From Nocardia wallacei (GTDB lineage Bacteria > Actinomycetota > Actinomycetes > Mycobacteriales > Mycobacteriaceae), in assembly GCF_029868745.1 (NCBI RefSeq), contig NZ_JARWOP010000131.1, positions 1 through 59,476 on the forward strand: a stretch of DNA of 59,476 nt, in the 5' to 3' direction. Both the position numbers and the translations under genes were made by a program. The notes under the pieces were generated by a model. The model ran no database searches and had not been told where the DNA came from. It saw only the letters and a program-made list of their open reading frames with translations. Positions 43,615-52,350 of this stretch are shown piece after piece. The number at the start of each line of letters is the position of its first letter. Positions within the stretch are counted from its first letter, which is position 1.

Positions 43615-43911
43615 ATGACTTCCCGGATCCGGTCGGCCGCGCTGGTGCTGTGCGCGCTGGTCGTGTCCGCGCTGGCGGCCCTGGTGATGCCGGTCGGGGA
43701 GCCGAACGCGCTGGTGGCCGTGGGCGCGGCCGCCGTGGTGGCGCTGGCCGTGGTGGCCGCGCACACCGCGCGGGCCACGCTGGTGCCGGTCGTCGTCCAC
43801 GCCGGGCCGCCGGTTTCCGCGCAGCGCCGCCGCCGGGGATCTTTTCTGCGCCAGAGCAATCCGGACACCGCGGGCCGGGCGCGGCCCAGGGCGCCGGGGC
43901 ACGGGGCCTGA
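43615..43911 (+). CDS. Small membrane protein preceding a YidC paralogue (DUF6412-like)
   Basis: The 98-residue protein has two hydrophobic helices (ALVLCALVVSALAALVMPV and ALVAVGAAAVVALAVVAAH) and a basic C-terminal tail with RRRRGSFLRQ. I believe it belongs to the DUF6412 family, found next to YidC-like genes in actinomycetes, but the match is from memory. The ATG has TACTCT 6 nt upstream (leaderless). The YidC-like gene begins 86 nt downstream, so they are probably one unit. Confidence 0.72.
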   Translation: MTSRIRSAALVLCALVVSALAALVMPVGEPNALVAVGAAAVVALAVVAAHTARATLVPVVVHAGPPVSAQRRRRGSFLRQSNPDTAGRARPRAPGHGA

Positions 43912-43997
43912 CCGCGTCGTAGGACGCGGTCGGCGACTTCGCTGACCCTGTTCCCCCTCGCCCCTCCGCGGGGCGCCCCACCGTGAGGTGCTGTCCC

Positions 43998-44840
43998 ATG
44001 CTCGATTTCGTGTATTACCCCGTGTCCGCCGTGCTGTGGTTGTGGCACACCGGATTCGCCGCCGTGCTGGGCGCCGGCAGCAGCCTGGCCTGGGTGCTGG
44101 CGATCGTCCTGCTCGTCGTCACCGTGCGGATGCTGCTGGTCCGGCCGTTCCTGGCGCAGGTGCGGTTCTCCCGGACCATGGCGGTGCTGCAACCGCAGGT
44201 GCGCGAGTTGCAGGCCAAGTACGCCGACGACCGCGAGAAACTGGTCGCCGAAACCCGGAAATTGCAGCAGGAGCACAACTTCAGCCTGCTGCGCGGCTGC
44301 CTGCCGATGGTCGGGCAGCTGCTGCTGTTCCTCGGGCTGTACCACGTGCTGCGCTCGTTCGACCGCACCGGGCCGGTCTCACAGGTGCCGTTGCTCGGCA
44401 ACTCCACCTCGATGACCGCCGCCGAGAACGCGGCCACCGCCAACTATGTGTTCTCGCCCGAACAGGTGCAATCGTTTCTCCAGGCGAAACTGCTCGACGC
44501 GCCGCTGTCGGCGACGCTCGCGACCTCCGGCGGATCGTTGACCGCCGTTCTCGCCGTAGTGATTCCGCTGGTTCTGATCGCTGGTGTCGCCACCCATTTC
44601 ACCGCGCGTTCCGCCATCGCCCGGCAGACCGAGACCACCCCGCAGACCCGTGTGATCAACTGGCTGACCCTCTGGGTGTTCCCCTTGGGCGCGGCGCTCG
44701 CCGGTGTGCTCATGCCGGTCGGCATCCTGGTCTACTTCGCCACCAGCAACACCTGGACCTTCGCGCAACAACACCTGATCCACCGCCGCCTCGGCTCCCT
44801 CGCCACCCCATCCCCCCGCCCCGAAAGCGCCCCCGACTGA
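43998..44840 (+). CDS. YidC/Oxa1-family membrane protein insertase (second-type paralogue)
   Basis: The 280-residue protein has five membrane helices and the YidC core layout. It starts LDFVYYPVSAVLWLWHTGF, then the helix with the conserved arginine region VTVRMLLVRPFLAQVRFSRTM, the cytoplasmic coiled coil LQPQVRELQAKYADDREKL, and the C-terminal helix pair ending FATSNTWTFAQQHLI. The housekeeping yidC of this order lies at the replication origin beside rnpA and jag. No such genes are here, so this is an extra paralogue. ATG 43998 is taken from homology; a GTG 15 nt upstream is in frame. Confidence 0.87.
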   Translation: MLDFVYYPVSAVLWLWHTGFAAVLGAGSSLAWVLAIVLLVVTVRMLLVRPFLAQVRFSRTMAVLQPQVRELQAKYADDREKLVAETRKLQQEHNFSLLRGCLPMVGQLLLFLGLYHVLRSFDRTGPVSQVPLLGNSTSMTAAENAATANYVFSPEQVQSFLQAKLLDAPLSATLATSGGSLTAVLAVVIPLVLIAGVATHFTARSAIARQTETTPQTRVINWLTLWVFPLGAALAGVLMPVGILVYFATSNTWTFAQQHLIHRRLGSLATPSPRPESAPD

Positions 44841-44883
44841 ACCGACGCACACCGATCCAACCCACGCCCGCCTGTTCTCCAGA

Positions 44884-44952
44884 CGTCATCCCGGCATGCT
44901 TGTGGCCGGGATCCACCACCCGGGTTCCGGCCACAAACACGCCGGAACGACG
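44884..44952. repeat. Intergenic palindromic repeat element (69 bp)
   Basis: The left arm (44884-44914, beginning CGTCATCCCGGCATGC) and the right arm (44923-44952, ending GCCGGAACGACG) are near-perfect inverted copies, with GTGGCCGG conserved in each. The element lies 40 bp after the YidC paralogue and could fold as a long hairpin on either strand. Its sequence is of the 'GTCATCCCGGCATGC' type that recurs in many bacterial genomes as a small palindromic or MITE-like repeat. It may also serve as a terminator. Confidence 0.7.
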
Positions 44953-45051
44953 AAATCCCCACCGTGCCTGGCAAAGCCCGCACCCGCGCTCACCCTCCCG
45001 CGTTCGCACCGGGGCCGGGGCGCAGTCCAGCAATGCGCCCCGGCGCTCGGC

Positions 45052-45579
45052 TCACCGGCCGGTGGTGGCCCGGCTGTGCGCCTGCCGGATCGGGTCGTCA
45101 CGGCGGGGTGCCCGGGCGGGCGCTACGCCCGGGTACGCGGGGTGGGAGACCACCACCGTGGCCACGGTGAGGATCTGGTCCACGTCCACGCGGTCGGCGG
45201 CCAACCGGGCGATGATGCCCAGTCGCCGCTCCTTGCTGTCGGGACGGATCAGGATCTCCTGCCGCCCGCGCAGGGCGACGAAGACCCGCCGCCGCGCGTC
45301 GTAGCGCAGCGGCACCCCGTCGCGGACGGCCCGGTAGGCGTCCACGTCGAGGTCGCGATGCCGCTCGGCGTCGATCAGCAGACCGTCGACGAGCCGCCCC
45401 GCCTGCTTCACCAGCAGGTACTGCACCGCCGGCGCGGCGGATCGGATCCGCAGGTCCACCCGTCGCCAGTGCTCCGCGACGGGTTTGCGCAGCAGTTCCC
45501 GATGCCGCTCGATCTCGGCTGCCAGCCGATCGTCGGCGCGGTCGTCGGACGTCGACGAGTAGAACTCGGCCATGTACAT
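45052..45579 (-). CDS. Hypothetical protein
   Basis: The protein of about 175 residues is not a family I recognise. It is charged and without membrane segments. An N-terminal helical part (DDRLAAEIERHRELLRKPVAEHWRRVDLRI) leads into a region with VQYLLVKQAGRLVDGLLIDAERHRDLDVDAYRAVRDGVPLRYDARRRVFVAL, which reads as mixed alpha/beta. The frame has good codon use and a GAGGAG site 4-10 nt before two possible starts (ATG 45579 and ATG 45573), so it is probably a real gene. Its neighbours on both sides are remnants or repeats. Confidence 0.6.
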   Translation of the reverse strand: MYMAEFYSSTSDDRADDRLAAEIERHRELLRKPVAEHWRRVDLRIRSAAPAVQYLLVKQAGRLVDGLLIDAERHRDLDVDAYRAVRDGVPLRYDARRRVFVALRGRQEILIRPDSKERRLGIIARLAADRVDVDQILTVATVVVSHPAYPGVAPARAPRRDDPIRQAHSRATTGR

Positions 45580-45668
45580 GCCTCTCCTCAGGTTGCGGAT
45601 TACTCTGCGGTGCAACCGGATCGGCGTCCGACGAGATCAGTATGCCGGAGGGGTACGACAAGTTTCGG

Positions 45669-46914
45669 CTAGGAAGCCCGGGCGGGCGGGGTGCGCAGGG
45701 TCCCGGATCCTGTCCCGAGCGCGTCGGCGAGGCGCACGGCCAGGGCGAGGATCGTCAGGGTCGGGTTGACGTGGCCGTTGGTGGGGAACACGGAACTGCC
45801 TGCCACATAAAGATTGTCGACACCGTGCACGCGGCAGCCGGGATCGACGACGCCGTGCCGGGAATCCGCGGACATGCGGGTGGTCCCGGTGGGGTGCGCC
45901 CAGTCGGTGAGCCGCACCGGCGCCGTGCTGCCGGTCCGAGCCCAGTCGGACAGGACGGGAGTGGCGTACCCGAGGCGCGCGAATTCGCGCACCGCCAGCT
46001 CGGCCGCCCGGCGCACCGTGGCGTCCTCGAGCGCGCTGGTCCGCCAATCGATCCGGGCCACGGGCATTCCGAGCCGGTCATCGTGGTCGGCGAGGGTGAT
46101 CCGGCTGTCGGGATCGGGCCGCTGCTCGACCATGCAGCGCAATTCCACGCCCGCGAGCCGATGCGGCAGACCGGCGCGCTGGATCCACCGCCGCCGGGCG
46201 CCCGCCAGCAGCAGGCCGGGGTTGCCCAGCACGACCCGCGCGTCGTGCCGGTCGGCCCGCCCGCGCAGCATCCGCTTCAGCGCGTCCCACGGGTCGTCGT
46301 CGGCGGGCATCTCCTGAATCCACAAGGCGCAGTGCAGCAGTCCCTCCGCGCGTTGGACGCGTTCCGACAGCGCCAGGCCGTGCAGAAAGGTGTGGGTGCC
46401 CCGCGGCGACCGCACGACGTACTTGCCGAAGCGGTCGCATACGGCGGCCGACGTGGTGGTGTCGAAGGCGCCCACCGCGCCGCAGCGGTGATCCATCAGA
46501 TAGCGCCCGACGAGGTCGTTACGGTTGCCCACGCCGTGCGGCACGATGCGTCGCGACGCCAGCAGCCTCCTCGGCCCGGATCGGCCAACCGGACCCGGGA
46601 ACCCAGGGGCGACAGGCGAAGTCGATCTCATCGAGATAGCCGCAGCGACCGCTCCAGGTATCGGAGCTGCCGCCCAGCACCCGGTTGCGGGCGTCGCGAT
46701 GCGGTCGCGCCCGCGCCGCGCCGACGTTCTCGATGTCGTTGAGCCGGTCGATGTCCGGATCGCGGAGGCACCCACCGCTCTCCAAAACCAGTACCCGCCA
46801 AGGTGTTCCGGCCAGCTCCGCGGCTATGGTGAGCCCCGCCGGACCGGAGCCCACGATGCAGATATCGGTCTCGAGGTCGATGTCCGGGACCTCGCGCAGG
46901 GAGTCGATGCGCAT
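45669..46914 (-). pseudogene. GMC-family oxidoreductase broken by internal deletion and frameshift
   Basis: The N-terminal FAD domain runs from ATG 46914 (DICIVGSGPAGLTIAAELAG, VLVLESGG, NRVLGGSSDTWSGRCGYLD) to GSGWPI near 46570. The frame then carries only unrelated residues. From about 46563 another frame continues with LLASRRIVPHGVGNRNDLVGRYLMDH and runs to the C-terminal GMC signature WAHPTGTTRMS and NGHVNPTLTILALA. An intact member has about 520 residues; roughly 130-150 residues of the substrate and FAD-covering region are missing at the junction. The gene is therefore inactive unless the assembly is wrong at this point. Neighbouring ctaD shows similar damage. Confidence 0.8.
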
Positions 46915-46977
46915 GCCAGCGTCCTTCCGCCCGCATCCACCCCGACAAGGACGCTCCGCAACAGCGTAACCGCCGCG

Positions 46978-47523
46978 TCAGCACGCCGAGGCGAAGAAGG
47001 CGCGCACATAGCTCGCCGACTGGCGCACATACATCCACGCCCAGTACCGCACACCCGATTCCGCGGGACTGGCGACCATGGTCAGCTCGCCGTGGAAGCA
47101 GTTGCCGACGATGTAGCGGGCGCGCGAGACGTGCGGTGTGTTGGTCACGACGATGAGGTGATGCCAGCCGAAACGTTCTGCGCGCCGGGCGATCTCCTGC
47201 GCCTCACCCTGCGTCGTCCACGGGTCCGGCACGAAGCAGTCGACGTGGAAGGGATAACCGCCGTCGCAGTAGCGGTCCATGACGGAGTCGTCGGCGCCGG
47301 TCGACCGCGAGATCAGCAGTTCGGGCGCCAGGCCGCGCGCGGCCAGGTCGAGCCCGATGTCGAAGCGCTCGTAGGCAGTTCCGCCCAGCACGACGATGGC
47401 GTCGGCGGGGCGCAGCGGGTCGATCTGCGGATGGACGTACACCGGCACGCCCGCCACCGCGAGCGCCGCGATCGCGGCGGCGAGGACGACGAGCGTCACC
47501 ACGGCTCGTCGGAGTGCGCGCAC
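46978..47523 (-). CDS. DUF218 (YdcF/SanA/ElyC)-family envelope protein
   Basis: The 181-residue protein has one N-terminal helix ([20 protein letters not shown]). The DUF218 domain follows: [51 protein letters not shown] and [18 protein letters not shown]. Family members (SanA, ElyC) act at the cell envelope in E. coli, without a proven reaction. GTG 47523 has TATCGT 6 nt upstream (leaderless), in the 27 bp next to the ctaD remnant. The gene itself appears intact. Confidence 0.86.
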   Translation of the reverse strand: MRALRRAVVTLVVLAAAIAALAVAGVPVYVHPQIDPLRPADAIVVLGGTAYERFDIGLDLAARGLAPELLISRSTGADDSVMDRYCDGGYPFHVDCFVPDPWTTQGEAQEIARRAERFGWHHLIVVTNTPHVSRARYIVGNCFHGELTMVASPAESGVRYWAWMYVRQSASYVRAFFASAC

Positions 47524-47550
47524 ACGTCGACGATACCGATCTTCACCCGA

Positions 47551-47903
47551 TCACTTCGCGCCCCAGCCCACCTGTGCCTCGGTCCGCATCCGCTCCACCA
47601 TGTGCGGATAGTGCAGCTCGAAAGCCGTTCGCTCGGAACATATTCGAGGCAGTTCATCGACAACCCCAGTACGAACGATCCGATGGTGGAAATGGTGTTC
47701 AGCGTGGTGAATCCGTCCGTCGGCAGGTAATCGGCGTACCGGCGCGGCATGCCCTGCGCGCCCAGCCAGTGCTGCACCAGGAAGGTCAGGTGGAAACCGA
47801 AGAACGTGGACCAGAAATGCAGCCTGCCCAGCCGTTCGTCCAGGAAGCGCCCGGTCATCTTGGGGAACCAGAAATAGATGCCGCCGAAGGTGGCGAACAC
47901 GAT
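47551..47903 (-). pseudogene. ctaD: 3' fragment of cytochrome c oxidase subunit I (ctaD) with internal deletion
   Basis: From 47903 the minus strand encodes [19 protein letters not shown], then [20 protein letters not shown] and [11 protein letters not shown], the last helices of CtaD. At about 47655 it shifts frame to [23 protein letters not shown] and ends at 47551; this is the CtaD C-terminal tail. The piece between, which normally includes WGYGNSLEWATSCPPP, is gone, and the first about 430 codons are absent. This is a non-functional fragment; a full ctaD must exist elsewhere because subunit I is essential for the aa3 oxidase. Confidence 0.85.
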
Positions 47904-48052
47904 GGCTGGGAAACGGCCTGACGGCGGCGATCTCGGCGGCGCCGCGAGACGATGCTGTAGCCACAGATTCTCCTCGAGCCCAACCGGTTTCGAGTGTGGC
48001 ACCGCGCGGAGATCAATTGGCCCGAATGGCGAGCCCGGTCGGTCGCCAAAAG

Positions 48053-48068
48053 TTCGCTAGGCAGCGAT
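48053..48068. promoter_or_regulatory. Inverted repeat TTCGCT-N4-AGCGAT upstream of the Clp ATPase
   Basis: The repeat lies 142 nt before the Clp ATPase start. It resembles the CGC...GCG dyad of ClgR, the activator of clp genes in actinomycetes, but the spacing between CGC and GCG is 6 nt rather than 5. No HspR site (HAIR) is seen. The 250 bp between the ctaD fragment and the Clp gene contain no gene. Confidence 0.35.
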
Positions 48069-48210
48069 TCGGTGCCTGGCTGTGAGGGTTGCATCGCGGA
48101 GTACGGTGGAGTTCGATCACCGGGTGCCAAGGTAGCCGAGGATTCGCCGGTGCCCGGTGTCCTTGGCAGTGCGTCGCGGGCGCGGCGCCGACAGACGACG
48201 AGGTGTGGAT

Positions 48211-50694
48211 ATGACCGCAGCGTGGCCTGGTTCTCTCGGTTCGTTCGACGACATCTTCGATCGATTTTTCGGCTCGTCGGGGCTGACCGCCCAGCCTCCG
48301 GTGCAGCGCATCGACCTCGGGCGCCTGCTCAGCGACAACGCCAAGACCTTGGTCGCCGAGGCCCGCGACGCGGCGCGGGAGTGGGGCAATGCCGAGATCA
48401 CACCCGAGCACCTGCTCTACGCGGCGACCGAGGTGGAGCCGTCGCGCAGCGTCATCGCCCAGCTGGATCTCGACCCGGACCGGGTCGGGGCGCAGATGCG
48501 GGGTGCGGCGGGCAGCGGCGCGGCCTCCGCCACGACGGCGGACGGGGGTATCGTGCTGAGTCCGGCCGCCAAGCTCGTGCTGCGCAACGCTCAGCGCAGC
48601 GCCGCCGAGGCCGGGTCCAGCTACATCGGTCCGGAGCACATCCTGCTCGGCCTCGCCGCCGGCGACAGCACCGCCGCGCAGGCGCTGTCGGGGGCGAAAC
48701 TGCCGCAGGCCGAAGGTCAGCAGCCGTCCAGCGATACGCCGACCCTGGACGAGTACGGCCGCGATCTCACCGCCGAGGCCCGCGCGGGGAAGGTGGACCC
48801 GGTCGTGGGCCGCGCCGAGGAGATCGAACAGACCGTCGAGATCCTGTCGCGTCGGCGCAAGAACAATCCGGTGCTGATCGGCGATCCGGGTGTCGGCAAG
48901 ACGGCGATCGTCGAAGGGCTGGCGCAGCGGATCGTCAACGGCGACGTCCCCTCGACCCTCGCCGACCGCCGGGTCATCGCGCTGGATGTGGGATCGCTGG
49001 TGGCGGGCAGCAAGTATCGCGGCGAGTTCGAGGAACGGCTGACCAAGATCCTCGACGAGGTGCGCGAACATTCCGGCGAGCTGATCCTGTTCATCGACGA
49101 GTTGCACACCATCGTCGGCGCCGGGTCCGGTGGCGAGGGCTCGATGGACGCCGGGAACCTGCTGAAACCGGCGCTGGCGCGCGGTGAGCTGCATGCCATC
49201 GGCGCGACCACGGTGGACGAGTACCGCCGGTACATCGAGAAGGACGCCGCCCTGGAGCGCCGCTTCCAGCCGGTGCTGGTGGCCGAGCCCTCCGTCTCCG
49301 ACACGGTCGAGATCCTGCGCGGGCTGGCCGATGTCTACGAGGAGCACCACCAGGTCCGCTACGACGACGAGGCGCTGATCGCTGCGGCCGAACTCTCGGA
49401 TCGCTACCTCACCGACCGCTTCATGCCCGACAAGGCCATCGATCTGGTCGATCAGGCCGGGGCCCGGGTCCGGTTGCGCACCCGCATGCCCGGACCGGAC
49501 CGGCGCGAGGCGGAGGAGGAGCTGGCCCGGTTGAAGCGGGAGAAGGACGCCGCCGTCGCCGCCGAGGACTACGCGCGGGCCGACTCACTCAAGGATCAGA
49601 TCGCCGCCGCGCGGGAACGGGTCGATCACCTCGGGAACGACGCGGACGATCTCCCGCACGTCACGGTCGACGACATCGCCGCGGTGGTGTCGAAGCAGAC
49701 CGGCATCCCGGTGTCGGAGCTGACGGTGGAGGAGAAGCAGCGGCTGCTGCGCCTGGAGGATGTGCTGCACAAGCGGGTGGTCGGGCAGGAGGAGGCGATC
49801 ACCGCGGTCGCCGAGGCGGTGCGCCGGGCCCGGGCCGGCATGCAGGACCCGAACCGGCCGATCGGCTCGTTCCTGTTTCTGGGGCCCACCGGCGTCGGCA
49901 AGACCGAGCTGGCGAAAGCGTTGGCGGAGGCGGTATTCGGCGACGAGGACCGGATGATCCGCTTCGACATGAGCGAGTTCCAGGAGAAGCACACGGTGTC
50001 GCGGCTGGTCGGCGCGCCGCCCGGATACGTCGGCTACGACGACGCCGCCCAGCTGACCGACAAGGTGCGGCGGCAACCGTATTCGGTGATCCTGTTCGAC
50101 GAGGTGGAGAAGGCGCACCCCGACGTATTCAATGTGCTGCTGCAACTTCTCGACGACGGCCGCGTCACCGACGCCAAGGGCCGGACGGTGGATTTCAAGA
50201 ACACCATCGTCATCATGACCAGCAATATCGGCTCGGACCTGATCCTGAACGCCCCTGCGGGAGACGTCGATTCACTCACCCCGAAGCTGATGGAGCGGCT
50301 GCGGCAGCACTTCCGGCCGGAATTCCTCAACCGGATCGACGAGACCATCGTCTTCCACCGGCTGAATCAGGAGCAATTGCGCCACATCGTCGATCTGGTG
50401 CTCGACGGCCCGCGTCGGCGCCTGCGCGCTCAGGACATCGAGCTGGACGTCTCGGACGCGGCCCGGGACTGGCTGGCGGACAACGGCTATCAGCCCGAAT
50501 TCGGCGCTCGCCCGCTCCGGCGCACCGTCCAGAAGGAGCTGGAGAACCGCGTCTCCACCCTCGTCCTCGGCGGGGAGCTCGAACCCGGCGACACCGTCCG
50601 CGTCACCGCCGACGCCGCCGGTCTGCTGGTCTCCGCGGTCTCGAACGGCCGCGAAGAATCGCTCGCCGTCGGCGAAACCGCCCGAGTGGAATGA
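48211..50694 (+). CDS. ClpC/ClpB-like Hsp100 AAA+ ATPase lacking the ClpP-docking loop
   Basis: The 827-residue Hsp100 has an unusual N-terminal patch ([12 protein letters not shown]), two Clp_N repeats and a first AAA domain (Walker A GDPGVGKT near residue 225, Walker [10 protein letters not shown]). The short middle segment has a UVR-like motif ([19 protein letters not shown]), and a second AAA domain follows (GPTGVGKTE near residue 558, [10 protein letters not shown]). ClpC and ClpA carry an (L/I/V)GF loop after TSNLG for ClpP binding. Here that stretch reads [20 protein letters not shown], with no such tripeptide. The ATPase may thus act as a disaggregase or unfoldase without ClpP. ATG 48211 has AGGTG 5 nt upstream. 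Confidence 0.87.
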   Translation: MTAAWPGSLGSFDDIFDRFFGSSGLTAQPPVQRIDLGRLLSDNAKTLVAEARDAAREWGNAEITPEHLLYAATEVEPSRSVIAQLDLDPDRVGAQMRGAAGSGAASATTADGGIVLSPAAKLVLRNAQRSAAEAGSSYIGPEHILLGLAAGDSTAAQALSGAKLPQAEGQQPSSDTPTLDEYGRDLTAEARAGKVDPVVGRAEEIEQTVEILSRRRKNNPVLIGDPGVGKTAIVEGLAQRIVNGDVPSTLADRRVIALDVGSLVAGSKYRGEFEERLTKILDEVREHSGELILFIDELHTIVGAGSGGEGSMDAGNLLKPALARGELHAIGATTVDEYRRYIEKDAALERRFQPVLVAEPSVSDTVEILRGLADVYEEHHQVRYDDEALIAAAELSDRYLTDRFMPDKAIDLVDQAGARVRLRTRMPGPDRREAEEELARLKREKDAAVAAEDYARADSLKDQIAAARERVDHLGNDADDLPHVTVDDIAAVVSKQTGIPVSELTVEEKQRLLRLEDVLHKRVVGQEEAITAVAEAVRRARAGMQDPNRPIGSFLFLGPTGVGKTELAKALAEAVFGDEDRMIRFDMSEFQEKHTVSRLVGAPPGYVGYDDAAQLTDKVRRQPYSVILFDEVEKAHPDVFNVLLQLLDDGRVTDAKGRTVDFKNTIVIMTSNIGSDLILNAPAGDVDSLTPKLMERLRQHFRPEFLNRIDETIVFHRLNQEQLRHIVDLVLDGPRRRLRAQDIELDVSDAARDWLADNGYQPEFGARPLRRTVQKELENRVSTLVLGGELEPGDTVRVTADAAGLLVSAVSNGREESLAVGETARVE

Positions 50695-50708
50695 GAACGT
50701 GTTCTAGA
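50692..50708. promoter_or_regulatory. KstR-type operator
   Basis: The core AGAACGTGTTCT (50694-50705) has perfect AGAAC/GTTCT arms around GT, with T and A at the outer positions of the TnnAACnnGTTnnA consensus. It overlaps the end of the Clp gene, and TAGAGT (50705-50710) could be the -10 for the next gene. KstR represses cholesterol-catabolic genes in mycobacteria and relatives, so the SnoaL-like gene downstream may be a steroid-responsive gene. Confidence 0.75.
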
Positions 50709-50739
50709 GTGGGCGGCGGGCAATACTAGGAGGTGGCGC

Positions 50740-51216
50740 GTGGATCTGAACGCGCTGGAAGAGATTCGTGCGGTCAAATACCGCTATCTGCGGGCGCTGG
50801 ACCTGAAGCGGTGGGACGAGTTCGGGGACACGCTCACCGAGGATGCGACCGGTGACTACGGGTCGCCGTCGGGCGGTCGGCCGCTGCAGTTCACCGGGCG
50901 CGCCGCCATCGTGGACTACATGCGCGGCACACTGGACCGCAACATCATCACCGTGCATGTGAGCAGCCATCCGGAGATCGTGGTGGACGGCGAAAATGCC
51001 ACGGGCAGTTGGTGTATGGAGGACACGGTGATCGTGCCGGAGTTCGACGTGGCGATCCGGGGCGCGGCCTACTATCAAGACCGCTACCGGAAGACGGACG
51101 GGCAGTGGCGCATCGCGCATACCGGCTACGAACGGCTGTACGAGGCCACCATGTCGCTGTCCGCCCTACCCGGCTTCACCCTCACGGCCAACCACTGGGC
51201 GCCCGCCGCGTCCTGA
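50740..51216 (+). CDS. SnoaL-like/NTF2-fold protein (possible steroid-pathway hydratase or isomerase)
   Basis: The 158-residue protein has the SnoaL/NTF2 fold: ALEEIRAVKYRYLRALDLKRWDEFGDTLTEDATGDYG at the start, with the YxRALDxxxWDE helix, then GRAAIVDYMRGTL and WCMEDTVIVPE. The C-terminal strands are RKTDGQWRIAHTGYERLYE. Similar proteins include steroid isomerases, dehydratases and polyketide cyclases. AGGAGG lies about 7 nt before GTG 50740. A near-consensus KstR operator lies upstream, which points to steroid or sterol degradation. No other cholesterol-catabolic gene is adjacent apart from the mce operon 8 kb away. Confidence 0.83.
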   Translation: MDLNALEEIRAVKYRYLRALDLKRWDEFGDTLTEDATGDYGSPSGGRPLQFTGRAAIVDYMRGTLDRNIITVHVSSHPEIVVDGENATGSWCMEDTVIVPEFDVAIRGAAYYQDRYRKTDGQWRIAHTGYERLYEATMSLSALPGFTLTANHWAPAAS

Positions 51217-51255
51217 CCTCACGTGAATTTGCCTGGCCTGCAAGGACTTCGCGGC

Positions 51256-52281
51256 TCACCACGCCGTGTTGTTCGCCGTGTGCTGCCCGCGGCGGAGCGC
51301 GGTGGGGGTGGTGCGGAACCAGCGGCGGCAGGTGCGGGTGAAAGTGGACTGCTCGGCCAGTCCGATGAGGGAGGCGATCTGGCTCATCGGCAGGTCGGTC
51401 GTGGTGAGGTAGCGACGGGCCTCGGTGCGGCGGACATCGTCGAGGATGGTCGCGAACGACGTGCCCTCGGCGGTGAGGCGGCGCTGCAGGGTCCGCGGAT
51501 GGGTGGTGAGAAGCCGTGCCACAGCGGTCAATTCGGGCGTCGTGGTGCCGAGCAGCTGGCGCACGGCCGCGCGCACCCTGGGTTCGTAGGCCGATCCCGC
51601 GCCGGTCGACAGCTCGGCGAGGAAGGCCATCGCCAACCGGCGCAGCGTCTCGTCGCTGCCTGCCACGGCCATCGAGGTGAGGCTGCTGGGCACCCGGAGC
51701 ACGGCGGCCGGACGCTCGAATCGCGCCGGAGCGCCGAAGAACTCCTCGTACACACCGCGCGCCGCCATCGGCCGGTAGGGCAGTTCCACCGTGCGCAACC
51801 CGTACGGCCCGTCCGCCAGCCGCCACAGCGCCCGGTGCAGGAAACCCAGCCCGAGATCGGTGCCCTGCACGGGAATCGGCAGCCCCGGCCGCACGCCGTA
51901 GTGCAGCGCCGTGACGCCGCGGTCGCCGTACGGATCGGGTTCCAGGGTGAGACTCAGCGACCGGGCGTGCACGAAAAGATAGCGGGACGTGCACTCCAGC
52001 GCGTCGGCGAGGGTGGGGGAGCTGCGGATGGCCAGCGCGAGCGGGCCGAGCATGCCGAGGTCCTGCCGCCTCGCGATGCGCAATCCGAGATCCGGGCAGC
52101 GCAATTGCTCCGCCGCGATCTCCAGCACCAGCGCCATCGCCTCGTCGGCGACCAGCAGATCGTCAGCGTCGAGCGCGGCGATCGGCAGCCCGGCCGCGGC
52201 GGCGAACTCCTCGGCGTCGCCGCCCAGCTCGGCCACTGTGGCGCGGAAGCCGCGCAGGCCCGCGGACCGGATCACCGACAT
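51256..52281 (-). CDS. AraC-family regulator with Arabinose_bd-type sensor domain
   Basis: The 341-residue protein has the N-terminal domain of the OruR/ArgR-like group (RATVAELGGDAEEFAAAAGLPIAALD, then DLGLRIARRQDLGMLGPLALAI). The AraC double helix-turn-helix is at the C-terminus (LTTHPRTLQRRLTAEGTSFATILDDVRR and LPMSQIASLIGLAEQSTFTRTCRRWF). It is divergent from an EthA-like monooxygenase with only 69 nt between starts, which strongly suggests that it controls that gene. ATG 52281 follows a TTGACT-N17-GATTCT promoter by 7 nt. Confidence 0.9.
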   Translation of the reverse strand: MSVIRSAGLRGFRATVAELGGDAEEFAAAAGLPIAALDADDLLVADEAMALVLEIAAEQLRCPDLGLRIARRQDLGMLGPLALAIRSSPTLADALECTSRYLFVHARSLSLTLEPDPYGDRGVTALHYGVRPGLPIPVQGTDLGLGFLHRALWRLADGPYGLRTVELPYRPMAARGVYEEFFGAPARFERPAAVLRVPSSLTSMAVAGSDETLRRLAMAFLAELSTGAGSAYEPRVRAAVRQLLGTTTPELTAVARLLTTHPRTLQRRLTAEGTSFATILDDVRRTEARRYLTTTDLPMSQIASLIGLAEQSTFTRTCRRWFRTTPTALRRGQHTANNTAW

Positions 52282-52288
52282 GTCGTCC

Positions 52289-52317
52289 AGAATCAAATAG
52301 TTGTCGTGTGAAGTCAA
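52289..52317 (-). promoter_or_regulatory. Promoter of the AraC-type regulator
   Basis: On the minus strand TTGACT (52317-52312) is followed by 17 nt and GATTCT (52294-52289), then 7 nt and the ATG at 52281. This is a good SigA-type promoter giving a leaderless message. It lies within the short gap to the divergent monooxygenase. Confidence 0.65.
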
Positions 52318-52350
52318 GAAGCACGCCGTTGCGCCGCGCACACTGGAACC

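Noticed and set aside
46519..46914. Short intact FAD-binding protein
   Set aside because: The second half of the GMC family continues in another frame directly after it, so it is the N-terminal half of a broken gene.
48053..48068. ClgR site before the Clp ATPase
   Set aside because: The distance between CGC and GCG is one base too long for the published ClgR pattern, so only the inverted repeat is reported.
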